Assembly (NCBI GenBank): GCA_963791615.1 | Contig: CAWBTE010000001.1 | Location: 1-64,000, forward strand | Length of the DNA stretch: 64,000 nt | Reading direction: 5' to 3' | Origin: CAILZL01 sp963791615 | GTDB taxonomy: Bacteria; Pseudomonadota; Gammaproteobacteria; Steroidobacterales; Steroidobacteraceae | Shown: positions 28,612 through 37,518 of the stretch, piece by piece | Layout of the letters: every line of letters starts with the position of its first letter | Position numbering within the stretch: position 1 is the first letter of the stretch | Position numbers and translations under genes: made by a program | Notes under the pieces: generated by a model | Told to the model about the DNA's origin: nothing | The model's database searches: none | The model's input: only the letters and a program-made list of their open reading frames with translations

Positions 28612-28925
28612 TGCTCTTGCTCCATAACTGACAGATGTCGTCAAAGTGAAATTTCCCAGATCAAAAAATTTGTATCTAAATCGTATGTGTCGGAATCGTG
28701 ACGCTACCGGTCAGCTGCAAGGCGTTATGTATCGCCAGAAGTGATCCCGATTGCAGACATGCGCCAGACGGTTTTCCCACATGCATCACACTATCCCAAA
28801 GCGCCAGCGAGTGTCGCGTGAAGTACATCACAGTTATGGCGCACACAGTGGGTGGATTGGACAATATGCCTTGAGCGGTTCGGCTGGCGGCCGATATCGC
28901 CCTGTTCTGATTCATCCAGCGTCAA
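28612..28925. other. intergenic region between the two poly-Ser lipoprotein genes
   Basis: 314 bp with no credible gene. A CRP-like dyad lies at 28817-28832. The promoter of the downstream lipoprotein gene should be here on the minus strand but is not clear. Confidence 0.5.
28817..28832. promoter_or_regulatory. CRP-like dyad, candidate operator
   Basis: CGTGA-AGTACA-TCACA matches the CRP half-sites (TGTGA-N6-TCACA) at 9 of 10 positions. It is about 205 bp upstream of the lipoprotein start. No matching promoter was identified, so regulation is speculative. Confidence 0.3.
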
Positions 28926-29558
28926 TCACGGCGTGCAGGTGATGACCACATCGGTGGCGTCAGCACCGCCGATAACGCCAGAGCCGTTACTGACTGAGCA
29001 CTTCTGCCCGGCACTGTCCTGCTGACTGAGCAGCGTCACGGTGTAGGCAGCGCCGCTGGCCACGGGAACCGGAAATATGAACGCGCCATTGGCCGACACC
29101 GTGAGATCGTCGCCGCCGTTGTTCTGCGCCACCAGCGAGCCCTTGAGCCCGGTTGCCGTACCGCTGACGCGATGACTTTCCGTAGCGCAGGTGACGCTGA
29201 CATCGGTGACATTGATGTTGGCCGTACCCCAACCCTTGGTCACTGTACAGGTCTGGGCAGGACTGGCGGGCTGGGTCGCGACCGTGACGCTGTAGGGGTT
29301 GCCAGCTGTCACCTGTTCAGGAAAGGCGAAGGGGCCATTGGCCGTCACGTTGATGCTGCCGCCATTGTTGTGCAGCACCACGGTCGCGCCGGACGCCAGT
29401 CCGGCCACCGTGCCGCCAATGGCGTAGCCAGAAGCCGGGATGGATTGGGCACTGGAAGACGAAGACGCCGAGTTATCGCCGCCGGTACCGCCACTGCAGG
29501 CAGCCAGCAGCAGTGCATTGCAGATCAACAGGTGTTTGGACAAGACCGCAAACTTCAT
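28926..29558 (-). CDS. poly-Ser lipoprotein with two repeats
   Basis: Lipoprotein of 210 residues. ATG at 29558 has GGAG eight bases upstream. The signal MKFAVLSKHLLICNALLLAAC gives a lipobox (LAAC). A short Ser-rich linker (SASSSSSAQS) precedes two copies of a repeat of about 85 residues. Each has a GG/SG-T--GL start, a V--NNGG turn, a NGxFxFP motif, a Y-V-V--Q strand and a C-V-NGSG or equivalent followed by a final Cys. The paired cysteines could form a disulfide. The same repeat occurs in the adjacent RCC1 protein. Function unknown; outer-membrane or surface location is expected. Confidence 0.82.
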   Translation of the reverse strand: MKFAVLSKHLLICNALLLAACSGGTGGDNSASSSSSAQSIPASGYAIGGTVAGLASGATVVLHNNGGSINVTANGPFAFPEQVTAGNPYSVTVATQPASPAQTCTVTKGWGTANINVTDVSVTCATESHRVSGTATGLKGSLVAQNNGGDDLTVSANGAFIFPVPVASGAAYTVTLLSQQDSAGQKCSVSNGSGVIGGADATDVVITCTP

Positions 29559-29766
29559 GACTGACACTCCATACTCTAAGAAACTCATTCCGGTATAAAC
29601 AACAACGTTGAGCTGTTGCACATAAGTTGTTCCGGCATTCACCACAGCTTTTCATGTTATCTCAATCGTGATGGCAGCGCAGCGAGGGATTTGACACAGT
29701 TGGGCTGGATCGGGAAGCTATACTTGCTCCAGAAAAATCACGAATCACCAAGACATTCATTCAACG

Positions 29767-30882
29767 ATGAGAAATCTGATCACCGGCGCAACGGGCTTCA
29801 CCGGTGGACATCTGGCACAGGCTTTACGGCGCAATGGAGAATCTGTTCGTGCCCTGGTGCGACCCGGCAGCAATACAGCCGATCTGGTCAAATCCGGGGT
29901 GGATATCTTCGAAGGCGAACTGACCAAGGCCGAGGATGTGCTGGCCGCGGCCGCGGGCTGCGACCGGATTTATCACATCGCCGCCGTGTTTCGCACTGCC
30001 GGGCACTCCGACAGCTATTACCGCGACGTGAATGTCGGTGGCACGCTGAATGTGCTGAATGCTGCCCGGCAGCTTGGCTGCGAACGGGTGGTGCATTGCT
30101 CCACTGGCGGCGTACATGGCCATATCGCCAACCCGCCGGCTGATGAAAACTATCGCTTTCAGCCGGACGACATTTATCAGCGCAGCAAACTGGAAGCAGA
30201 GATGGAAGCGGTGGCAGCCATCAAGCGCGGCCAGCCCATCAGCATCTTCCGTCCCGGCGCCATCTACGGCGAAGGTGATCTGCGGTTTCTGAAACTGTTC
30301 CGCGCCGTGCAGAAACGACGCTTTGTGATGATTGGTTCCGGCCAGACCCGGCTGCACATGGTGCATGTGGATGACATGGTGCAAGGCATCATGCTGTGCG
30401 GTTCCTCGCCCAATGCGCTGGGTGAGGTATTCATCATTGCGGGGCCGGAAGCGCCGACGCTGACCGAAATCGTCAACACCACCGCTGACATCGTTCATGT
30501 GGCGAAGCCCAGCCTGCGTATTCCCGTATGGCCGGTGTATGCGGCTGGCTGGGCCTGCGAAATGTTATGTGTGCCGTTCGGTATCGACCCGCCCCTGCAC
30601 CGTCGCCGGGTTGGTTTTTTTACGCACCATCGTGAATTCGACATCGGCAAGGCGCGCCGTTTGCTGGGTTATGCGCCCAGCGTATCCGTGCGTGACGGGA
30701 TCGAACGCACGGTGCGCTGGTATGTAAGCAAGGGGTATCTCGATCCGATTCTAGGGGCAGCTCAAGAGCCGCCTTCATGTCATTGGGCGAGAGGGCGGTT
30801 CACGAACCGCCCCTACGAGAGATTCTGGTATTTCGCAGGTTTAAACAATTGGTTTGAATCGCGCATCAAGCTGCGCCACTGA
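29767..30882 (+). CDS. NAD-dependent epimerase/dehydratase (extended SDR)
   Basis: Extended SDR of about 371 residues. The Rossmann loop is GATGFTGGHLA near the start, then HIAAVF, STGGVHG and the catalytic YQRSK. RPGAIYGEGD and the later HVDDMVQGI fit sugar epimerases/dehydratases or the 3-beta-HSD-like branch. The last 40 residues (after DPILG) match no family and run across a palindromic repeat, so the original C-terminus was probably altered. The gene stands alone on the plus strand and converges on the dehydrogenase gene. Substrate unknown. Confidence 0.85.
   Translation: MRNLITGATGFTGGHLAQALRRNGESVRALVRPGSNTADLVKSGVDIFEGELTKAEDVLAAAAGCDRIYHIAAVFRTAGHSDSYYRDVNVGGTLNVLNAARQLGCERVVHCSTGGVHGHIANPPADENYRFQPDDIYQRSKLEAEMEAVAAIKRGQPISIFRPGAIYGEGDLRFLKLFRAVQKRRFVMIGSGQTRLHMVHVDDMVQGIMLCGSSPNALGEVFIIAGPEAPTLTEIVNTTADIVHVAKPSLRIPVWPVYAAGWACEMLCVPFGIDPPLHRRRVGFFTHHREFDIGKARRLLGYAPSVSVRDGIERTVRWYVSKGYLDPILGAAQEPPSCHWARGRFTNRPYERFWYFAGLNNWFESRIKLRH
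30793..30812. repeat. short palindromic repeat at the 3' end of the epimerase gene
   Basis: GGGCGGTT-CACG-AACCGCCC is a perfect stem-loop. Similar GGGCGGTTCG-GAACCGCCC units are common dispersed repeats in proteobacteria. It lies inside the odd C-terminal extension of the epimerase and between converging genes, so it could also stop transcription. Confidence 0.7.
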
Positions 30883-32475
30883 GCGCTGAACATCTTCCTC
30901 ACTCCAGCCAAACTCCGGCGCAGCCACAGCAGCACATTGCCGCAACACTTCCATCCCCGGATGGCCCCCATCACCGATATCGAGGCGGCGCAGTACCAAG
31001 TCTTCCAGATTCAACGCCATCTCGTTACGGATGGCATGAATGATTTCGACGCCGCGTACCTCACTGCTGGCATGAATGGGTAGCAGCCATTCATGCTGAC
31101 TGCGCGCCAACGTAGCTACCGACAGCCACTGCTCGCCATAGCGTGATAGTAATCTGGCACGCGTATCGGGGTGTATCTCCCGGGACTCCGTTTCCTGCTC
31201 GGCATATTCCGGACCATTCATCGGCTCAACAGGGTGGCCGACTGCTTCCCGCTGCAACTGCAACTGTGCGCGCCGCAGTACCGCCTGCGAGAGTACAGGT
31301 GCGCTGGTGAGTTTTTCGCCCACCACCACCACCAGACCATCAATACCGGTTTCGCCGCGACCGGAAACCAGCACAGCCGATTTGCGCGGCAGCAATGAAT
31401 CCGGCGCATCGAGCGGCAACAGGCCCCAATGCACCAGCGCCACATCGGCCATGGAAAGGTTGGCGCGCGGCGCAACGCGCGCGCACTCGGCAACAAAATT
31501 CTCGACGGCGGTGCGCGGTGGTGCCGCAACGTCATCGCCACTGCGCAGGCGAACATAGTCGGTGCCGATCAGGGTGACGCCGCGCCACGGTACAAAGAAC
31601 AGGTCACGCGTGTTACGGCGCACGAGGGCCGAACTGTCGGCAGACTTGCTCACAGAGCTGAGCGCCACCGCGACATCAATCCCCAATGATCGTTTCAACA
31701 CAATGTTCAAGCCACCGATCCAGGCTTTGGGTAATGCAGCAATAACGCCGTGCTTGCCGAGCAACTGCTGACACCCTGGTCCGGTAGCGTCAATGACGAC
31801 TGCCGCGTTGATGTCGAAGGTGCGACCAGACTGTCGGTCCAGTGCCGTGATGCCCTCAATCCTGTGGTTGCTGATCCGGTATTCCAGCGCTTGCACCTGG
31901 TTGGCCACAACAGCCCCTGCGTGCGCTGCCATCAAGATCGGCTCCAGTGTCATGCGTGCCGCATCCAGCGCCAGTGCATCCCACCATTGCCCGCCGGCAA
32001 AGGCGCCGGTATCCGTGAGATGCGCCAGTTGTTGTTGAATGGTGTTAGCGCTTAACAACCGTCCTCGTGGCAAGTGCGCCGGCCGCGCTACGCCCTGATT
32101 GCGATCAGCAGACAACACATCATTGGCCAGTAAGGCCGGCCCAAACAGCCACGGACTGCGCAGGCCGGTGGCTTGCAATGACATCACGCATGGCAGGGGT
32201 TGAACAAAACGTGGTAGTTGCCGCGCAAACTCGCGACGCGCTCGGATCGAGGCGCGCATGCGCGCAAAGTCGAGGTGCTGCAGGTAGCGCAGGCCGCCAT
32301 GCAATATCTTGAGGCTATTGGCCGAAGTTGCTGCGCCGAAGTCATCACGCTCAATCAAGGCCACGCGATATCCCGCCTGCGCCGCACGCAGTGCACTCCA
32401 TGCGCCGTGTACGCCACCACCGACAATCAGCATGTCAAAGGCCTGTGACTGCAACAAGGCGATATCGCGTTGCAT
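30841..32475 (-). CDS. FAD-dependent glycerol-3-phosphate dehydrogenase-like oxidoreductase
   Basis: Protein of 544 residues of the GlpD/DAO family. FAD-binding MLIVGGGVHGAWSALRAAQ opens it, then ERDDFGAATSANSLKILHGGLRYLQ (the GlpD signature region, split here as ERDDFGAATS and KILHGGLRYLQ), VVIDATGPG and a C-terminal helical domain. Expected reaction: oxidation of glycerol-3-phosphate or a related hydroxy-acid phosphate. It is the last gene of the ACP-centred operon, 3 bp after the GT4 gene, and overlaps the epimerase gene in antisense by 42 bp. GlpD itself feeds electrons to quinone; the substrate here is not certain. Confidence 0.82.
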   Translation of the reverse strand: MQRDIALLQSQAFDMLIVGGGVHGAWSALRAAQAGYRVALIERDDFGAATSANSLKILHGGLRYLQHLDFARMRASIRARREFARQLPRFVQPLPCVMSLQATGLRSPWLFGPALLANDVLSADRNQGVARPAHLPRGRLLSANTIQQQLAHLTDTGAFAGGQWWDALALDAARMTLEPILMAAHAGAVVANQVQALEYRISNHRIEGITALDRQSGRTFDINAAVVIDATGPGCQQLLGKHGVIAALPKAWIGGLNIVLKRSLGIDVAVALSSVSKSADSSALVRRNTRDLFFVPWRGVTLIGTDYVRLRSGDDVAAPPRTAVENFVAECARVAPRANLSMADVALVHWGLLPLDAPDSLLPRKSAVLVSGRGETGIDGLVVVVGEKLTSAPVLSQAVLRRAQLQLQREAVGHPVEPMNGPEYAEQETESREIHPDTRARLLSRYGEQWLSVATLARSQHEWLLPIHASSEVRGVEIIHAIRNEMALNLEDLVLRRLDIGDGGHPGMEVLRQCAAVAAPEFGWSEEDVQRSVAQLDARFKPIV

Positions 32476-32478
32476 GCC

Positions 32479-33633
32479 TCAGCCTTCCATCACTTGGCGA
32501 TAGGCCGCACGTAACTTGTCACGGAACACCGTTAGAGAATATTCGCGTTCTGCTTTGGCGCGTGCTGCCTGACCCAGTTGTGCTCGCCGTGCCGGGTCGC
32601 GCACAAGACGCTCCAGACCCGCAGCCATCGCTCGGCGTCTGGCGCTACCAGTTCCGCACAACTCGCGTCCAGCGCCTGAGTGTGTGAACGAATATTGGTC
32701 GGCAAGCATGCGCTTTGCCGGATTGCATGTACGAATACACCTTCATGGGCGTGTTCTGCCCCATCGTACGCGGTGATACCAGCACATCGGCCTGCGCCAG
32801 ATAGGCAGTCAACTGCGCTACTGGCCGCGCGCCGAGAAAATGCACGCGCCCGGCAATACCCAACTTTCAGCGCGGGCCACATAATGAGCAATATGGTCGG
32901 GCTGACCGCCGATAATAATCATCTGAAAATTGACGCTGCTGCTTAATCGGGCCATGGATTCAATCAGCAGATCAATGCCCTGATAACGTTCCAGATTGCC
33001 CACATACAGGCCAATCACGGCGTCGCCAGCCAGTGCGCGCAGCGACTCGCTGATCTGGCCGGCATGCGGATCACCCATTGGCACATCAGGCAGCACCATG
33101 ACGCGTCGTGGATCTTTTTTCCAGGGACGCACTTTGGCCGCCAGATCTTCACATACCGCCAGCACGACTGCCGAGCGACTGACCGCACCGCGCTCAAATA
33201 TCGACAGGCAGCCCCGCAGAGGTCGCAACACTCGCCATTTGTCAGCGACCTGATCGGACAACGACGAATCCATGTCGTAAATCAGTTTTCGGCGCGAGAA
33301 CAGATTGAACACCGCTGCCGGGAACACCGCTTCTTCGACTGCGTGTACCACATCGTATCGCTCAGTGAGCAACAGCCTCAGCATGCGTGTTATCAGCCAC
33401 ACATCACACACCAGCTTTTGCCAGGAAATACCGATGGGCACATGATAAATGCCCGGGGGACGGCCGGCGCGCAACAAACGCATGCCGGGCACGGCGATAT
33501 CCGCACCCTCGTGATAAACCAGCAAGTCAACCTGGTGACCGAATTCGCATAACGTCTCAGCAAGCAAACGCACTGCAATCGGCGTACCGCGTTCCTGATA
33601 AAAAGGCTGTGGTGCGACCAGCAGGATTCTCAT
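32479..33633 (-). pseudogene. family 4 glycosyltransferase, frameshifted at three points
   Basis: MRILLVAPQPFYQERGTPIA opens a GT4 protein intact through IGLYVGNLERYQGIDLLIES. After about 32865 homology moves to a second frame (GRVHFLGARPVAQLTAYLAQADVLVSPR), then near 32725 and 32640 to others before AMAAGLERLVRDPARRAQLG and the stop at 32479. No nonsense codon occurs in the protein-matching frame, so sequencing indels are likely. The ATG overlaps the methyltransferase stop (ATGA). Likely role: cytoplasmic sugar transfer within the ACP-centred cluster. Confidence 0.78.
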
Positions 33634-34361
33634 GACTGGCTATTGCGATTCATGCGCAGGATGGCTGGCGATCCGGCCAGTGCGGTGAGTCCCAACATCC
33701 GGAACAACGACTCCGCCCAGCGTAACGGCGCTGCCGCTTTGCCGACCCGGTGAACCACCATCGGCATGAAAAACTGTTTCACTTCCTGACCGAACGTGAA
33801 GCCATGTTTAGCAAACTCGGCAATCAGTTGGTCGCGCGTAAAACTGGTATAGGTACGGGTATTGCCTTCCAGCGATTTCTTCAAGCCAAACAGCCAGGGC
33901 GTCAGTGCATTGAGGCCGGATTTGCACGGATAGTCGAGCACCACGGCATGACGGGCAACCCGGCACATCTCGGCAACCAATCGCGGCCACTCAGGAACAT
34001 GCGACAGCAGGCGCACTGCAATCACCAGATCAACGCTGTGATCCGGCAACGGCAGCGCAAACAAGGGACTGTTGAGATAAGCGCAATCACGCTGACCATG
34101 CAGTTCCCTGAGATTGCGTTCGCACACCGGGTCCGTGCCCTGTACGGTTACCTGCCAGCCTGACTTGCTCAATGGACTGACCAGCTGACCGTGGCCTCCG
34201 CCCACGTCAAGTGCGGTGCCGGGTTGCAACCCTTGAACTGCACGAATGACCGCCCGCGATTGAACCTCAAGCAGGTAGCGACCAGCAGCACCGCTGAAAC
34301 GGCTGGCATACGCTGCTGATGAGGTTTCAATGTCAGGCGTTTCATCAACAGTGGTGCTCAT
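33630..34361 (-). CDS. class I SAM-dependent methyltransferase
   Basis: Methyltransferase of 243 residues. SAM-binding motif I is TALDVGGGHGQL. FALPLPDHSVDLVIAVRLLSHV covers motif II to post-motif II, of the ubiquinone/menaquinone-like type 11 group. A C-terminal domain follows (KSLEGNTRTYTSFTRDQL). The target is unknown. It overlaps both neighbours by four bases (ATGA), so it is made with the PHP-like protein and the GT4. A role in O-methylating the product of this operon is inferred. Confidence 0.85.
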   Translation of the reverse strand: MSTTVDETPDIETSSAAYASRFSGAAGRYLLEVQSRAVIRAVQGLQPGTALDVGGGHGQLVSPLSKSGWQVTVQGTDPVCERNLRELHGQRDCAYLNSPLFALPLPDHSVDLVIAVRLLSHVPEWPRLVAEMCRVARHAVVLDYPCKSGLNALTPWLFGLKKSLEGNTRTYTSFTRDQLIAEFAKHGFTFGQEVKQFFMPMVVHRVGKAAAPLRWAESLFRMLGLTALAGSPAILRMNRNSQS

Positions 34362-35158
34362 GACACTGCCTTGTTCCGGCGTAGAGCTAGTTGGCTGTAA
34401 AAAAATCGAACCACACTTTCACGGGCGCCGAAGGCTTTAATGTCATTGCATCCTGCAGCAAGCAGCCGCGTACGCAACGCGCTCCAAGGTGCATCTGTCG
34501 GCAGTTCGCCTTCAACCCAGAAGCCGTTGGCTCCCACGTGTTGCTCTGCATGTGGCAATGGCAATGGATCGGTTCCTGGCAACACTGGCCGGCCACTGGC
34601 TTCAGCCACATCGAACGCTTGGGGCCTTGGCCAGAAAAACGGCCGACCTGCATTATCGCCTGCAAAGATCTGCTGGCTGGCTGCATTGCGCAAAGCATTG
34701 GTCACCAGCGCGCCACGGCGGCCAATCCATTTACCTACGCCCCACGGCAACACAGTTATTGCTTGAGCATTGCGCACTGCATCGAGCGTGGCATCAAGCG
34801 GATGTCGGTCATCGATTCGCGTAGTAGTTCCCAAGGCGAGCACCTCGATGCCCTCGGCCGTAACAATCTGACGACCGGCTACGATTAGCAAGCTGGTGCC
34901 GGCATTCTCAGCACGCAGGCTCACCGCTTCACTCGCAATAGGTGACACTGTCCAGCTATCGTATCGATCATGCGTTTTTTTCTGAGCAACAGATTGAAAC
35001 CAATCCATCTGCTTCATTTCCGTCAGCAGCAACACGCCCTGCCAGCGGGATGCGCACATGCCCCCGGCAACAGCAGAAAAATTTCGAGCTGCGGCATCAA
35101 ACAAACCAGCGACGCTTGCATCCGGGTGCACATGCACATGCGCATCAACCAGAATCAT
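34358..35158 (-). CDS. uncharacterised PHP-like protein
   Basis: Protein of 266 residues. The opening ILVDAHVHVHPDAS has the H-x-H of PHP or amidohydrolase metal sites, but later motifs are not those of a known enzyme. Visible conserved-looking blocks are LPWGVGKWIGRRG, FAGDNAGRPFFW, and LPGTDPLPLPHAEQHVGANGF. D-N, D-P and H-AE could provide further metal ligands. ATGA overlaps on both sides tie it to the AMP-ligase and the methyltransferase. I assign no reaction; hydrolysis of a phosphate or amide in this pathway is a guess. Confidence 0.72.
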   Translation of the reverse strand: MILVDAHVHVHPDASVAGLFDAAARNFSAVAGGMCASRWQGVLLLTEMKQMDWFQSVAQKKTHDRYDSWTVSPIASEAVSLRAENAGTSLLIVAGRQIVTAEGIEVLALGTTTRIDDRHPLDATLDAVRNAQAITVLPWGVGKWIGRRGALVTNALRNAASQQIFAGDNAGRPFFWPRPQAFDVAEASGRPVLPGTDPLPLPHAEQHVGANGFWVEGELPTDAPWSALRTRLLAAGCNDIKAFGARESVVRFFYSQLALRRNKAVS

Positions 35159-36504
35159 CGCGACGGTCCAGATCGCAAGGCTTTTTGACGGTCGTTGACC
35201 AACGCTCCAGCGACGAAATCAATCTTCACCGGCACCTTGTAAGCCGCCAGTTGTTCGCGGCAACGACTGCGAATGGCTTTGGCTGCCGCCTTGCTGTCCA
35301 CACCTTCCACCAGCGCAACGCGCGCAGTAACGATCTGGCCCATCAGCGCATGAAGTTCGCCGCTGACTACGGCTTCACGCACTTCCGGCAACGTCAGGAT
35401 CACTTGCTCTACTTCAGACGGTGCAACCTTTTCGCCGCCGACATTGATCACTTCGGACAAGCGGCCGCAGAATCTGATCCACTCGCCATCGACATCGACC
35501 AGATCACCGGTGCAATACCAGCCATCGGCATCCACCGGTGACGGCGCATTCAGATAGCCGAGAATCGTACTTTCACTGCGTACCCACAGCACGTTGTCCA
35601 CCACTCTGGTTTCGACGCCATCTCGCTTGAGCCGCAGCCACAGACTGTCCCTGCCGCGAGATTCGCTGCGCGGTGCGCCCAGCTCGGTGCTGCCGTACTT
35701 CTGCGTGATCTGCAGCGCCGGGAAACGTTCATTGAGGCGCGACAGCGTCGCGGGATCCATGGGTTCCGAGCCATAGGTAATGATTTTCAAGCTGGCCAGG
35801 CTGTAAGCACCGGCATTGTCCGCCAGACACAGCAAGCGCAGGAAACTGGGCGATGCGGGCAACACTTCAACGCACGCCTGATCGATCAATGCGCAAATCG
35901 ATGCCGGATCGCGGCCGCGTGTCACCACCAGCGTGCCGCCACTCGATAGCGTGTAGAACAGGGTATCCATGCCGGCGACATGATCGAACAGCAGAAACCC
36001 CAGCGTGCGGAACCGACGCCCCGGCTTCTGAAACTTGCCGAGAAAGCGTTCCACACTCTGCACTGCGGCCTTGGGGCGTCCCGTTGTGCCGGAAGTGAAG
36101 ATGACCAGACCGGCGTCATGATTCGCGCGCAACCGGTCGAGCAACTCATGACTCGCAACGCTGTGCTGCGCATGCCATGCAAAAGCACCCTCGTTGTGGA
36201 TTTCCAGCAAGCCTCTGGCGCAACTGTCCTTGAGATAAGGCTCCGCATCACGATCACGAGGGATCAACGCAGCGACAGCGCCACGGGCAAACAAGGCCAG
36301 CAAGGCAGCTGCCGAACCGATCGAGTAATCGGCGCGCAGACCGATTACTGTGCCAGCCTGGACATCGAGCTGATCCAGACGCGTCTGCCAGACAACCAAC
36401 TCATTCAGCAAATCACCATACGAAAACGTCTGGCCATCGCAATACAGGCACGGCATGTCGGCATGGCCGCGCAGCTTTTCCAGCAACAGATCAAACCTGC
36501 TCAT
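35155..36504 (-). CDS. AMP-dependent acyl/aryl-CoA (or ACP) synthetase
   Basis: ANL-superfamily adenylating enzyme of 449 residues, short for the family. P-loop LVIFTSGTTGRPKAAV, motif YGSTELG, YCTGDLVDVDGEW and hinge FCGRLSEVINVGGEKVAPSEVE are clear. The C-terminal catalytic lysine probably lies in NDRQKALRSGP. It activates a carboxylic acid as an adenylate and loads it on a thiol. The ACP two genes upstream is the likely acceptor. The substrate cannot be read from the sequence. Confidence 0.87.
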   Translation of the reverse strand: MSRFDLLLEKLRGHADMPCLYCDGQTFSYGDLLNELVVWQTRLDQLDVQAGTVIGLRADYSIGSAAALLALFARGAVAALIPRDRDAEPYLKDSCARGLLEIHNEGAFAWHAQHSVASHELLDRLRANHDAGLVIFTSGTTGRPKAAVQSVERFLGKFQKPGRRFRTLGFLLFDHVAGMDTLFYTLSSGGTLVVTRGRDPASICALIDQACVEVLPASPSFLRLLCLADNAGAYSLASLKIITYGSEPMDPATLSRLNERFPALQITQKYGSTELGAPRSESRGRDSLWLRLKRDGVETRVVDNVLWVRSESTILGYLNAPSPVDADGWYCTGDLVDVDGEWIRFCGRLSEVINVGGEKVAPSEVEQVILTLPEVREAVVSGELHALMGQIVTARVALVEGVDSKAAAKAIRSRCREQLAAYKVPVKIDFVAGALVNDRQKALRSGPSR

Positions 36505-36521
36505 GACCGTGCTGCGTCCAC

Positions 36522-37226
36522 TCAGCTGATACCGCCCAGAAAAATCGTCTGCCCGGTGATGAAGTCACTCTCCCGGGCGATAAGGAAATCGATCGCATTG
36601 GCAATATCGCGATGTTCGCCCAGACGCTTGATCGCCTGAGTGCCAATCAGCGCATCCATCTTGTGCTTGGGCACGGTACGAATCAGATCCGTCATCACGG
36701 GAGTTGGTCCGACCGCATTCACTGTGATGTTAAAGGGGGCCAATTCACGAGCGGCTACGCGCGTAAACGACTCCACTGCGGCCTTGGAGGCAGCGTAAAC
36801 AGCCTCGCCTTCCAGATTCAATGGCGTCGCGACTGTCGCGAAATTCACGATGCGACCGTACTTGGCCGGCATCATGATTTTGGCTACTTCGCGCATGGCA
36901 ATGAAGGAGCCAAACACATTGGTCGAAAAGATACGCTGTACGGTGGACATCGGCGTCAGCACCAGATGATTCATCGAAGCAATGCCGGCATTGTTGATCA
37001 GAACAGATATCCCACCGAGCTTGCGCTTGATGTCGCGAATCATGGCAATCATCGCCTTTTCATCAGCAACATCAGCAATGTAGTGGTGATAATTCTCTGG
37101 CAATGGACCGTCGAAAGGGTCACGGCTACAGCCGGCCACCACATAACCCCTGGCAAGATAGTGATCCACCAGATACCGGCCTATGCCCTTGCGGGTACCG
37201 GTGATCATCATGACTTCAGGCGGCAT
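36522..37226 (-). CDS. short-chain dehydrogenase/reductase (FabG-like)
   Basis: Classical SDR of 234 residues. NAD(P) loop ITGTRKGIGRYL, structural NNAGIAS, catalytic YAASK preceded by a Ser/Thr region (ATVATPLNLEGEAVYAASK, split as ATVATPLN and YAASK), and VNAVGPTPVMTDLI. The variation TGTRKGIG is unlike the usual TGASxGIG. ATG at 37226 overlaps the ACP gene by 11 bp. It is probably a keto-reductase acting on an ACP-bound or sugar substrate in this operon. Confidence 0.85.
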   Translation of the reverse strand: MPPEVMMITGTRKGIGRYLVDHYLARGYVVAGCSRDPFDGPLPENYHHYIADVADEKAMIAMIRDIKRKLGGISVLINNAGIASMNHLVLTPMSTVQRIFSTNVFGSFIAMREVAKIMMPAKYGRIVNFATVATPLNLEGEAVYAASKAAVESFTRVAARELAPFNITVNAVGPTPVMTDLIRTVPKHKMDALIGTQAIKRLGEHRDIANAIDFLIARESDFITGQTIFLGGIS

Positions 37227-37518
37227 TCGCTGCTCCGATCTGTTCCTGCAGCAGCTCACTCAAACTGCCCACTGTCCGGAACGGACTACTGCGTCTGGAC
37301 ATGGCCAGTTCGTCAGCCAGCACAATCTGCTTGCCGAAAGTGTCTTCGGCCAGCCGTTCGATATCCGCAATCAACCGGACCAGCGTCAGCGAATCCACGC
37401 CCTGGTCGCCACCAAACAGCGGTGTTTCAGCCGTGACCTTGCGTAATTGATCGTAGCCAAGCTCAGCGGCCAACTCCTCAATGGCCGACTTCACCAATTC
37501 AAATGCCTTGTTATTCAT
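37216..37518 (-). CDS. acyl carrier protein
   Basis: Acidic protein of 100 residues. GVDSLTLVRLIADIERL contains the phosphopantetheine Ser in the DSL motif and helix II. The flanking helices fit an ACP. It is longer than AcpP (about 78) and differs from it, so it is a dedicated carrier. Overlaps at both ends (8 bp with the acyltransferase, 11 bp with the SDR) show it is part of the same unit. It likely carries the acid activated by the AMP-ligase. Confidence 0.88.
   Translation of the reverse strand: MNNKAFELVKSAIEELAAELGYDQLRKVTAETPLFGGDQGVDSLTLVRLIADIERLAEDTFGKQIVLADELAMSRRSSPFRTVGSLSELLQEQIGAANAA

Noticed and set aside
28676..28915. Small minus-strand frame between the two lipoprotein genes
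   Set aside because: No ribosome site, signal or motif. It covers the likely promoter region of the downstream gene.
30793..30812. Inverted repeats in this window as a CRISPR array
   Set aside because: The repeats are single hairpins or paired elements without regularly spaced units and spacers; no cas-like genes are present.
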